A stretch of 30,151 bases of DNA from Bacteroidaceae bacterium (GTDB lineage Bacteria; Bacteroidota; Bacteroidia; Bacteroidales; Bacteroidaceae), in contig JAFZSA010000019.1 in the NCBI GenBank assembly GCA_017619585.1, forward strand, positions 1 to 30,151, given 5' to 3'. This document shows, one piece after another, positions 6,737 to 13,682 of this stretch. Under the pieces are notes generated by a model. The model did no database searches, had not been told where the DNA came from, and saw only the letters and a list, made by a program, of their open reading frames with translations. The stretch's first letter is position 1, and each line of letters starts with the position of its first letter. The translations under genes were made by a program, and so were the position numbers.

Positions 6737-7870
6737 ATGAATAATGAATTAAAAAAACGAATAGAGTGGCTGGATGCCATGCGAGGATTTACCATGCTGC
6801 TGGTTGTGGCATATCATGTGGCACAGTTTGGGTTTGGCGAGAACGAGAAGACCAGTGCCGCCCTACCCTTTCTGGTATTGTTCAGGATGCCTCTGTTCTT
6901 CTTTGTGAGCGGTTTCCTAGCCTATAAAGCCCGATTTGTATGGAACATCCGCAACACTCTACCCCTGATTGGCAAGAAATTGCATGTACAAATAATCCCC
7001 GCCGTCATCTTCCTGTGTATCTTTATTACATTTAAGACCAACAGCACGTTTTGGGATGGCCTTATGAATGCACTTAAGAGTCCAACCAAAAGCGGTTACT
7101 GGTTCACCTGGGTTCTCCTGCAGATGTTCCTCATCTACTATGCCATCAGCATAGTAGCACATAAGACCCTCCCCGACCCTCCCGTAATGGAGGGAGATAT
7201 TAATTCAGAAATGGAAGAACAGAAAAAGTCTCCCATGACGGGGAGATTTAGAGGGGTCTGTTTTTGGATTACCATCTGGCTTCTTTCTATCGCCGCCTAC
7301 GAAACATTGTACCTACCTAAGGTCTTTAAATATCACCAAGAACCTATCTATTCCTATACAAGTTTTGTGCAGACCATCCGCTTCATGCAGTTCTTCCTGC
7401 TGGGCAATATCGTACACCGATACTGGGACAGAGTACAGAAAATCTTTGACAGCGTATGGTTCTTCCCTCTGATAGCGACACTGGCTGTAGTATGTTGCGC
7501 CGATATCTTCAAGTGGCATACTCTGAAGTTTGCCTTGACCAACCTCCCCCGCACCGTAGCCATGTATGCTCTGTTACTGATGGTGGTGATGTTCTTCCGC
7601 CATTGCCAGAGTTGGTTCCGTCAGGAGCGCCCCCTTGGCAAGGTCATGCAATATGCCGGAGTGCGGACACTGGACATTTACCTGCTGCACTTCCTGCTCA
7701 TACCATCCCTACCCTTCGTAGGAACATGGTTGAATGCGCATCATCCCAACTTCCTATTGGATATCTTCTGCTCCATAACAGTAGCTATTCCTGTACTGGC
7801 ATTCTGTCTGCTCATCAGCCAGATAATGCATACCAGTAAACCCTTGGGGAAATTCCTTTTCGGGAAATAA
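6737..7870 (+). CDS. membrane acyltransferase, acyltransferase-3 family
   Basis: Predicted O-acyltransferase acting on surface polysaccharide or lipid-linked sugar at the inner membrane. The 377-residue protein starts with the family signature RIEWLDAMRGFTMLLVVAYH (R16, catalytic-type H27) and has about ten hydrophobic segments. It is a different branch from the three paralogues at 4480, 25026 and 26017. Residues 143-175, between two membrane segments, are encoded by a two-hairpin repeat element (7164-7259), so this loop is about 30 residues longer than needed. The first residues (MNNELKK) come from an ATTATGAATAATGAATT repeat remnant; a start at 6737 fits the family. It is the last gene of the block inserted in the V-ATPase operon and runs toward the opposing atpB. 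Confidence 0.85.
   Translation: MNNELKKRIEWLDAMRGFTMLLVVAYHVAQFGFGENEKTSAALPFLVLFRMPLFFFVSGFLAYKARFVWNIRNTLPLIGKKLHVQIIPAVIFLCIFITFKTNSTFWDGLMNALKSPTKSGYWFTWVLLQMFLIYYAISIVAHKTLPDPPVMEGDINSEMEEQKKSPMTGRFRGVCFWITIWLLSIAAYETLYLPKVFKYHQEPIYSYTSFVQTIRFMQFFLLGNIVHRYWDRVQKIFDSVWFFPLIATLAVVCCADIFKWHTLKFALTNLPRTVAMYALLLMVVMFFRHCQSWFRQERPLGKVMQYAGVRTLDIYLLHFLLIPSLPFVGTWLNAHHPNFLLDIFCSITVAIPVLAFCLLISQIMHTSKPLGKFLFGK
7164..7259 (+). repeat. two-hairpin element inside an acyltransferase loop
   Basis: 96 bp (32 codons) bounded by AGACCC and GGGTCT. Stem 1 pairs CCCTCCCGT with a TGGAGGGA-like arm, stem 2 is TCTCCC...GGGGAGA, and a 30-base A-rich spacer separates them. It enters the gene in the AAG ACC phase and exits one base out of step with its two sister elements, which shows that the downstream frame is set by the host gene. 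Confidence 0.88.
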
Positions 7871-8001
7871 GGACCCTCTCCCCGCTCCCCCTCTATGGGG
7901 AGGGCTTTCTTTTCATAAAAGAAACAAAACGTTTCATTCTTTTCTCTTTGTTGCCAAAGAAGAAAAGAAGCAAAAGAGAAAGCAAAAAACGTCCTGAGCT
8001 C

Positions 8002-8104
8002 ATGGGCCGCCAGGTCGGTTCTTGGAAGGCTGAAATGAACTCGCTTCGCTCAGACAACATTTCAGCTATTTCTTCCAAGCCCCAACCTGTCTCTAAAGAC
8101 CCAT
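8002..8104. repeat. large imperfect palindrome
   Basis: Nested arms: ATGGG (8002-8006) with CCCAT (8100-8104), CAGGT with ACCTG, CTTGGAAG with CTTCCAAG, and GCTGAAATG with CATTTCAGC around a loop containing CTCGCTTCGCTCAG. It looks like a REP-type hairpin unit. I cannot tell from one copy whether it is mobile. Confidence 0.7.
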
Positions 8105-8157
8105 TCGTGCGGAATGTTTTTATCTATTTTAGCGAACATAGTGAGCTTTAGACGACC

Positions 8158-8195
8158 ATCGCTCGCCCCGAAGGGGCAAAGGCTGTGCGAGCGAT
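8158..8195. repeat. hairpin with nested GC stem
   Basis: ATCGCTCG (8158-8165) pairs perfectly with CGAGCGAT (8188-8195); inside it GCCCC-GAA-GGGGC forms a second stem. No T-tract follows, so it is not a standard terminator. Confidence 0.65.
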
Positions 8196-8235
8196 ACCAA
8201 AACCTTGACGGAGGCAGCGCCGTAGTCAATTAAGC

Positions 8236-8300
8236 CTCCCCCGATGTCGGCGGGAGGTTGGGAGGGGGTAGGTACCCTCCTTAGGCAAGGAGGGGCGGGT
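8236..8300. repeat. two-hairpin GC-rich element, intergenic copy
   Basis: CCTCCC...GGGAGG enclosing CCGATGTCGG, then CCTCCTT-AGGC-AAGGAGG. Two adjacent hairpins with C-rich left and G-rich right arms match the architecture of the in-gene elements at 5519, 7164 and 28879. Confidence 0.65.
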
Positions 8301-8331
8301 GGTTGTGAAAAAAGAATCTTCTTTGGTTCGG

Positions 8332-8357
8332 TTTCTTCTTCGCCACCGAAGAAGAAA
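8332..8357. repeat. perfect 11-bp hairpin
   Basis: TTTCTTCTTCG (8332-8342), loop CCAC, CGAAGAAGAAA (8347-8357). It lies about 70 bp beyond the 3' end of atpB on its strand. On the minus strand no run of T follows directly, so terminator function is uncertain. Confidence 0.6.
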
Positions 8358-8426
8358 TGAACAAAAAGCCCCCACTTCTCACTCGGGAGAAGAGGGGGTA
8401 TAGGGGTTGAAGAGGGGCTTCCTCTC

Positions 8427-9749
8427 TTATTTCCAATAAATATCTGTGAACTCCTTCTTGATGTTCACCTCTTCCAACTTGAAGTACTTGCGGAAGAGCT
8501 CCCATGTAACATCGAGCATCTCCTCGGTGTTCAGGTTGACATCAATAGCCAGCAGCTTGCTGGAGTAATCCTTAGCGAAGTCCAGACAGCGGTTGTCATA
8601 GTCTGTAAGGTCGAAACCATTCTCCAACTTGGTCTTTGCGTTGGCAGCATCGGCATACAGACGGATAGCTGCGTTCATCACCTGAGAGTGGTCCTTACGT
8701 GTCTTCTTACCAGCTACCAGCTGCTTCAGACGAGACAGTGAGCGGAAGGGATCGATAACGACCTTACCTACATCGCTGTCACGACGCAGATAGAGCTGAC
8801 CCTCGGTGATATAACCTGTATTATCAGGAACGGCATGTGTGATATCGCCACCACTCAATGTAGTTACGGCAATGATGGTGATAGAACCACCGCCTACGCT
8901 CTCGGGGAACTGAACGGCCTTCTCATAGATCTTTGCCAAGTCTGAATACAGAGAACCGGGCATAGAGTCCTTAGAAGGAATCTGGTCCATACGGTTGCTA
9001 ACGATACTCAGTGAGTCGGCATAAGAGGTCATATCAGTCAGCAGCACCAAGACTGTCTCATGCTTCTCGACAGCAAAGTACTCAGCTGCTGCCAGTGCCA
9101 TATCAGGAATCAACAGACGCTCTACGGCAGGGTCCTCGGTAGTATTGATGAACGAGATGATACGGTCCAAAGCACCTGCATTAGAGAAGGTGTTGCGGAA
9201 GAAGTAATAGTCATCATTGGTCATACCCATACCGCCAAGAATAATCTTATCAGCCTTGGCACGCATGGCTACCATTGCCATTACCTCGTTGAAGGGCTGG
9301 TCGGGGTCGGCAAAGAAAGGAATCTTCTGACCGGAAACCAATGTATTGTTCAAGTCGATACCGGCAATACCCGTTGCAATCAGCTCACTGGGCTGCTTAC
9401 GACGTACGGGGTTCACACTGGGACCGCCAATAGGCACTTCCTTACCTTCAATCTCTGGTCCGCCATCGATGGGCTGACCGTATGCATTGAAGAAACGACC
9501 GGCCAGCTGCTCGCTAACCTTCAGTGAAGGAGACTTGCCAAGGAAGGTTACCTCGGCATTGGTGGGGATACCACCAGTTCCTTCGAACACCTGCAGGGTA
9601 ACATTGTCACCCATAATCTTAACCACCTGGGCCAACTTGCCGTTGATGGTTGCCAGTTCGTCATAGCCAACACCCGTTGCCTTCAAAGAGCAAGTGGCCT
9701 TGGTAATCTGACTGATCTGTGTATATACTTTTTGAAATGCTTGTGCCAT
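8427..9749 (-). CDS. atpB: V-type ATP synthase/ATPase subunit B (regulatory head subunit)
   Basis: Non-catalytic partner of subunit A in the A3B3 head. The 440 residues show the RecA-like fold of the family without a Walker A loop and with the typical stretches LLTDMTSYADSLSIVSNRMDQIPSKDSMPGSLYSDLA and TIIAVTTLSGGDITHAVPDNTGYITEGQ. It ends DIYWK, about ten residues past the conserved core. The gene follows subunit A after a 100-bp gap that contains an inverted pair of heptamer arrays. Subunit D, which should come next, is displaced to 2736 by the inserted polysaccharide block and the palindrome-rich spacer. In V-type nomenclature this symbol means the B subunit. Confidence 0.96.
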   Translation of the reverse strand: MAQAFQKVYTQISQITKATCSLKATGVGYDELATINGKLAQVVKIMGDNVTLQVFEGTGGIPTNAEVTFLGKSPSLKVSEQLAGRFFNAYGQPIDGGPEIEGKEVPIGGPSVNPVRRKQPSELIATGIAGIDLNNTLVSGQKIPFFADPDQPFNEVMAMVAMRAKADKIILGGMGMTNDDYYFFRNTFSNAGALDRIISFINTTEDPAVERLLIPDMALAAAEYFAVEKHETVLVLLTDMTSYADSLSIVSNRMDQIPSKDSMPGSLYSDLAKIYEKAVQFPESVGGGSITIIAVTTLSGGDITHAVPDNTGYITEGQLYLRRDSDVGKVVIDPFRSLSRLKQLVAGKKTRKDHSQVMNAAIRLYADAANAKTKLENGFDLTDYDNRCLDFAKDYSSKLLAIDVNLNTEEMLDVTWELFRKYFKLEEVNIKKEFTDIYWK

Positions 9750-9756
9750 TTTTCTA

Positions 9757-9858
9757 ATTCATAATTAAGAATTCATAATTCATAATACATATATTCTCAT
9801 AGTGTGAAATTCTTATTCATTCTTCCAATTATGCATTGTGAATTATGAATTATGAATT
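9757..9858 (-). repeat. empty inverted pair of heptamer arrays between subunits A and B
   Basis: The arms AATTCATAATTCATAAT (9770-9786) and its exact reverse complement (9842-9858) form a 17-bp perfect inverted repeat around a 55-base spacer with no gene. A further array unit lies at 9757-9769. The right arm encodes the last two codons and stop of subunit A (NS, TAA at 9850-9852). The same kind of arm pair encloses a four-helix-bundle gene on the other side of subunit A. Confidence 0.88.
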
Positions 9859-11595
9859 GAGCAAATTCTTGATTTGCGTTACATAGTCGTAGTACTGTTC
9901 GCTCTTATACTTTGAGTAGTTCATCTGCTTGCACAGGTTGATGAGCTTCTTAAAGTAATCTACAACATCCAGGAAAGTCTCGAACTGTGTATATTCCTTC
10001 TCGCAGATGGTGGTCACCAGATTCAGAATCTCCTCCTGACGCTCCAAGGGAGTTACGGCATCCACTTCATCAAACGCATCCTGCTGGAGGATAACATAGT
10101 CAATAACCTCTGACTTCCAGAACGTAACATGATACTCAACGGGTACACCGTCATCACCAAGGATGTTGATCTGCTCGGCAATCTCCTTACCACGCTGCAT
10201 ACGGGTCTTCAGATTCATAATCTTAGGAATCCACTCCTCATTGATATGACCCTTTATGTATTCCGCAAACTCAGGATACTCCAAATACTTAGAGTAAGAA
10301 TCGATGGGGTTCACAGCGGGATAACGCTTCTTATCGGCACGATCCTGTTCCAGAGCGTAGAAGCAACGAGCCACCTTCTTGGTATTCTCCGTTACAGGCT
10401 CCTTCAGGTTACCACCGGCAGGTGATACAGTACCCAGGAAGGTTACAGAACCAACCTCACCGTTCTTCAGATAAACATATCCGGCACGACCGTAGAAGTT
10501 ACTGATAAGGGCACCCAAGTCCATGGGGAATGCATCGGGACCAGGCAACTCCTCCATACGGTTAGACATCTCACGAAGTGCCTGTGCCCAACGAGATGTT
10601 GAGTCGGCCATCAGCAAGACGCGCAAACCCATAGAACGGTAATACTCGGCCATTGTCATGGCTGTGTATACAGAAGCCTCACGGGCAGCAACGGGCATGT
10701 TAGAAGTGTTGGCAATAATGATGGTACGCTCCATCAACTTACGGCCTGTATGGGGGTCTACCAGTTCGGGGAACTCGGTGAAGATTTCCACAACCTCGTT
10801 GGCACGCTCACCACAGGCAGCGATGATAACGATGTCGGCCTCGGCCTGCTTGGAGATAGCATGCTGAAGCACCGTCTTACCTGTACCGAAGGGACCAGGG
10901 ATGAAACCTGTACCACCCTCTACGATGGGGTTGAAGGTATCAATGGTACGAACACCTGTCTCCAACAACTTGAATGGACGGGGCTTCTCCTTGTAGTTTG
11001 TCATGGCAAACTTAACGGGCCAGTGCTGAACCATATCCACGTTGATATCATTGCCCTGCTCATCAGTCAGCACAGCAATCACATCATGGATCTTATACTT
11101 GCCGGCAGGTACAATACTCTTAACAGTTGCCACACCCTTCAACTGGAAGGGAGCCATAATCTTCAGGGGCTGATGGTTCTCTTCCACCTTACCCAGCCAG
11201 TCGCTCTCCTCAACCTTGTCACCAACCTTCACGATGGGCTCAAAGTCCCATTCACGGTCGGCATCCAAAGGCTCGGTGTACTGACCACGTTTCAGGAAGA
11301 CACCCTCCATCTTGTCGAGGTCGTTCTGCAAACCATCAAAATTCTTACTTAACATACCGGGGCCCAACTGAATCTCGAGCATGTGACCGGTGAACTCAGC
11401 CTCGGCGCCTACCTTCAGACCACGAGTGGACTCGAATACCTGAACGTACACATCCTGGCCAATCACCTTGATGACCTCGGCCATCAGACGGTCGCCCCCC
11501 GTTGTGATGTAGCATATCTCACCCTGGAGCACAGGTCCGTCTACACGGAGTGTGACCATGTTGGCAACAACGCCACTAACAGTTCCTTTTGTCAT
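9850..11595 (-). CDS. atpA: V-type ATP synthase/ATPase subunit A (catalytic)
   Basis: Catalytic ATP-binding subunit of the soluble head. The 581 residues include the family-specific Walker A loop GPFGTGKT with K240, preceded by the non-homologous insertion typical of V-type A subunits (about residues 115-190), and the Walker B/Arg region VLLMADSTSRWAQALREMSNR. The C-terminal helical domain is complete. The final residues and stop are contributed by a heptamer repeat. Upstream in the same operon lies a four-helix-bundle gene instead of the usual direct contact with the DUF2764 gene. There is no clear Shine-Dalgarno sequence; the 40 bases before the ATG are mostly repeat. Confidence 0.97.
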   Translation of the reverse strand: MTKGTVSGVVANMVTLRVDGPVLQGEICYITTGGDRLMAEVIKVIGQDVYVQVFESTRGLKVGAEAEFTGHMLEIQLGPGMLSKNFDGLQNDLDKMEGVFLKRGQYTEPLDADREWDFEPIVKVGDKVEESDWLGKVEENHQPLKIMAPFQLKGVATVKSIVPAGKYKIHDVIAVLTDEQGNDINVDMVQHWPVKFAMTNYKEKPRPFKLLETGVRTIDTFNPIVEGGTGFIPGPFGTGKTVLQHAISKQAEADIVIIAACGERANEVVEIFTEFPELVDPHTGRKLMERTIIIANTSNMPVAAREASVYTAMTMAEYYRSMGLRVLLMADSTSRWAQALREMSNRMEELPGPDAFPMDLGALISNFYGRAGYVYLKNGEVGSVTFLGTVSPAGGNLKEPVTENTKKVARCFYALEQDRADKKRYPAVNPIDSYSKYLEYPEFAEYIKGHINEEWIPKIMNLKTRMQRGKEIAEQINILGDDGVPVEYHVTFWKSEVIDYVILQQDAFDEVDAVTPLERQEEILNLVTTICEKEYTQFETFLDVVDYFKKLINLCKQMNYSKYKSEQYYDYVTQIKNLLNS

Positions 11596-11604
11596 AGTTT
11601 TATC

Positions 11605-11638
11605 TAATTCGTAATTCTTAATTCATAATTCATAATTA
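11605..11638 (-). repeat. left arm of inverted repeat around four-helix-bundle gene 1
   Basis: ATTCATA-type array. Positions 11620-11638 are the exact reverse complement of 12001-12019, a 19-bp perfect inverted repeat. The arm supplies the TAA stop (11636-11638) of the enclosed gene and fills most of the gap to the start of subunit A. Confidence 0.9.
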
Positions 11639-12001
11639 GGCTGGCACATTGAATGTAGACTTGACGATACTTGTCAGCAACCTAATTAATTCTCTGCAGT
11701 CTTCTAGCAGACTCTCACCCTGCTCATTATTCAAATAATCTGTTTCCTGCAACAATTCTATCCAATATTCACTTTCACTAGCTTCCTTTAGGGCTATATT
11801 CATTTTAGTTCCGAAGTCAGGACGAGTTTGTCCACGCAATGCTTCTTTTACATTCGCTCCGATGCTAGTCCCGCTTCGAAGCAACTGTTTTGACAATTCA
11901 TATTCACTTTTATTCTCACAGAGATATTTCCTCAGCCTAATGCACCTTATTGCGAATGATTTGCTTTTTGTGGCGATTACATTGCTTTCTATCTCCCTCA
12001 T
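11636..12001 (-). CDS. four-helix-bundle protein (S23/Avd-like), cassette 1
   Basis: 121-residue, mostly helical protein. The stretch LSKQLLRSGTSIGANVKEAL followed by DFGTKMNIALKEASESEYWIELL matches the four-helix-bundle family that includes the S23 proteins encoded in 23S rRNA intervening sequences and the Avd accessory proteins of diversity-generating retroelements. Its cellular role is not known to me. It is foreign to the V-ATPase operon and lies exactly between inverted heptamer arrays: the start codon begins at the inner edge of one arm and the stop codon lies in the other. The 29-base gap from the DUF2764 stop to this start is entirely repeat. Only about 40 bases separate it from subunit A, so it is probably co-transcribed. 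Confidence 0.85.
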   Translation of the reverse strand: MREIESNVIATKSKSFAIRCIRLRKYLCENKSEYELSKQLLRSGTSIGANVKEALRGQTRPDFGTKMNIALKEASESEYWIELLQETDYLNNEQGESLLEDCRELIRLLTSIVKSTFNVPA

Positions 12002-12034
12002 AATTATGAATTATGAATTGTGAATTGTGAATTA
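12001..12034 (-). repeat. right arm of inverted repeat around four-helix-bundle gene 1
   Basis: Heptamer array with TATGAAT and TGTGAAT units on the plus strand; 12001-12019 pairs perfectly with 11620-11638. On the minus strand it begins with the TAA stop of the DUF2764 gene (12032-12034) and ends at the ATG of the enclosed gene. Confidence 0.9.
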
Positions 12035-12877
12035 TTTCAAGAATTCCTCAGGCACCTTGGCCTCGCCACGCAGGTTCTCGATAATCTGTTTGAAGGTCTC
12101 CTTACCTGTTTCGGGGTCCAGCTTAGCCCAACGGTACTGCATCTCCAACTTACAGATGTATGCATATACAGCCTCCAGACTAAAAGGATTGAAGAAAGTC
12201 TTCTCGTCCAACCACAGCCATTTGAAGGCATCTATCATCTTCTCCTTCTTAACAGGGTCCTCCTCATCAACAATCTGCACCAGACTCTTCACATAGTCAA
12301 ACTCATGAGTCAAATCGAAGTCCTTGGTCTTATTCTCGCGAATCATCTCCTGCACCTCGCCATCGCCCTTGATGAAATCGGCAACGTTCCATCCTTGCTT
12401 ACGGGCCAGCATAGCCGTCAGGATGTTGGTGATATTCAGATTCAGTTGATTCCACTCACGAATGAACTTGTTGGGACAATTCTTTATAGCATAGTTATAG
12501 AACTGGTACAGAATCTCGTCCTCAGGGAAGTAACCCTTAGTATCCTTGTTGTAGCTATACTCACGGGCAAAGATACTCATAAAGGCAGGAAAACGATGTA
12601 CGTTGAAGTTCAGTTCCGTAGCACTGGTGATGAGGTCGCGCAACTGCTCCAATGAGTAATTGCCCCATACATCAATCTGAGCATCGGGGTTCTTGAGCAG
12701 GCGAACCAGATTCATACAGTCCTGACGCAGGTACAGGTAGTTACCCACCAACTTAGCATCACCTGGGGAAAGCTGTTCCTCGCACTGCTCGCGCAGTTCC
12801 TCGAAGGTTATGCCCGGCTGCGTATCTGCCAGTTCAATGTCCGGCAGGCCTGCCATCATGCAATAGTAGTTACCCAT
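12032..12877 (-). CDS. V-ATPase-associated DUF2764 protein (probable stalk subunit)
   Basis: 281 residues beginning MGNYYCMMAGLPDIEL, the hallmark start of the DUF2764 family, which is found between subunits E and A of V-ATPase operons in Bacteroidetes and Chlamydia. It is mostly helical and acidic with no membrane segment, so it should be cytoplasmic. Its operon position and the absence of a recognisable subunit C suggest that it fills the C-subunit or stalk role, but this is inference. Its ATG overlaps the TAA of subunit E (TAATG), indicating coupled translation. The stop is followed at once by a repeat array and a four-helix-bundle gene. Confidence 0.88.
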   Translation of the reverse strand: MGNYYCMMAGLPDIELADTQPGITFEELREQCEEQLSPGDAKLVGNYLYLRQDCMNLVRLLKNPDAQIDVWGNYSLEQLRDLITSATELNFNVHRFPAFMSIFAREYSYNKDTKGYFPEDEILYQFYNYAIKNCPNKFIREWNQLNLNITNILTAMLARKQGWNVADFIKGDGEVQEMIRENKTKDFDLTHEFDYVKSLVQIVDEEDPVKKEKMIDAFKWLWLDEKTFFNPFSLEAVYAYICKLEMQYRWAKLDPETGKETFKQIIENLRGEAKVPEEFLK

Positions 12878-13464
12878 TAGAATAACATTTCAACGAGTTG
12901 GGGACGCAGGAAATTCTTGAAATATGCCTCGAACTCCTCTTTACCGAAGTTCACCTTATAGCTGCCATCAGCGGGAGAGATAGTAAGCATTGTCTCCTTA
13001 CCGTTCACTTTGTTGATGGTAACACCCTTCTCGAGCAGTTCCTTAGCCTGGGCAGCAAAATATGCTTTCAGGCTCTCTGCCTCGCTTGAAGAAAGGACGA
13101 CAGCCTCATTGTCGGCCCACTTGCTTGCCAGCATCACAGCGAACTGACCCAGGAAATCCTTATTGGCAGCCAGATTAGCAGCTGCATCCTTGGAAATCTT
13201 ATCGGTAAGTACATTGGCAATCTCGCTCTTCAGTGCATTCAAAGCCTGGCTGGTATAAAGCTTCAATTCGCTCTTGGTATTTGCATCCAACTCGCCAGCC
13301 TTCTTCTGAGCCTGAGCCTCAATGCCCTTGGCCTGCTCTCTTGCCTCAACAATAATCTGCTCGGCCGTATGCTTTGCTTCCTCTACAATACGGTCTGCTT
13401 CAGCCTGACCTTTTTCTACGCCCTCGCGATAGATCTTCTCAGTGAGTTCTTGTATTTTTTCCAT
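12877..13464 (-). CDS. atpE: V-type ATP synthase/ATPase subunit E (peripheral stalk)
   Basis: Peripheral-stalk subunit that ties the catalytic head to subunit I. The 195 residues have a long Ala/Glu/Lys/Gln-rich helix at about 5-80 (EKIYREGVEKGQAEADRIVEEAK), which is the coiled coil of the family, and a globular C-terminal half. It is the first gene of this V-ATPase half-operon and overlaps the DUF2764 start by one base. A strong terminator for the upstream dsbD gene ends about 80 bases before it, so it must have its own promoter. The best I see is TATCTTCG (13548-13541), one mismatch from TAnnTTTG, at the edge of that terminator. Confidence 0.92.
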   Translation of the reverse strand: MEKIQELTEKIYREGVEKGQAEADRIVEEAKHTAEQIIVEAREQAKGIEAQAQKKAGELDANTKSELKLYTSQALNALKSEIANVLTDKISKDAAANLAANKDFLGQFAVMLASKWADNEAVVLSSSEAESLKAYFAAQAKELLEKGVTINKVNGKETMLTISPADGSYKVNFGKEEFEAYFKNFLRPQLVEMLF

Positions 13465-13549
13465 TCTTCTTTATATGTTGTTTTTCTTTTGTCGACATTA
13501 TGAAAAAATCCCATTCCTTGATAAGATAATTTTTCGGGCACGAAGATAT

Positions 13550-13598
13550 AAAAAAAAAACAATAGATGAGCAAAAAAGCGCTTACTTTTTTGCTCATC
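13550..13598 (-). terminator. rho-independent terminator of the dsbD-type gene
   Basis: On the minus strand a perfect 14-bp stem, GATGAGCAAAAAAG (complement of 13598-13585) with CTTTTTTGCTCATC (complement of 13578-13565) around a 6-base loop, is followed by TATTG and a run of ten T (13560-13551). A second hairpin, AGAGGCA/TGCCTCT (13605-13626), lies just before it. Confidence 0.88.
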
Positions 13599-13682
13599 TT
13601 GTAAAGAGGCACACCGTGATGCCTCTAAATGGTTTTACCAACCGACGGGAAACAATAGACCACGCCGGCCTACAGGCACATT

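Larger units (their letters stand above)
7871..8426. other. gene-free, palindrome-dense region between convergent acyltransferase and atpB genes
   Basis: No credible gene. It holds, in order: a GC-rich hairpin CTCCCC/GGGGAG (7885-7902) followed by a T-rich stretch that could terminate plus-strand transcription; a large imperfect palindrome (8002-8104); a hairpin with ATCGCTCG/CGAGCGAT arms (8158-8195); a two-hairpin GC-rich element (about 8236-8300); a hairpin with 11-bp arms (8332-8357); and another GC-rich palindrome (about 8370-8420). It marks one edge of the insertion that split the V-ATPase operon. Confidence 0.8.

Noticed and set aside
7948..8151. 67-codon plus-strand frame in the palindrome-rich spacer
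   Set aside because: It reads through hairpins, has no family resemblance and no promoter; the region is better explained as repeats.
10750..11352. 200-codon plus-strand frame opposite subunit A
   Set aside because: Shadow of the highly conserved catalytic subunit on the other strand.
11636..12001. Diversity-generating retroelement accessory gene (avd)
   Set aside because: The fold is related, but no reverse transcriptase, template repeat or variable target gene is present in the window.
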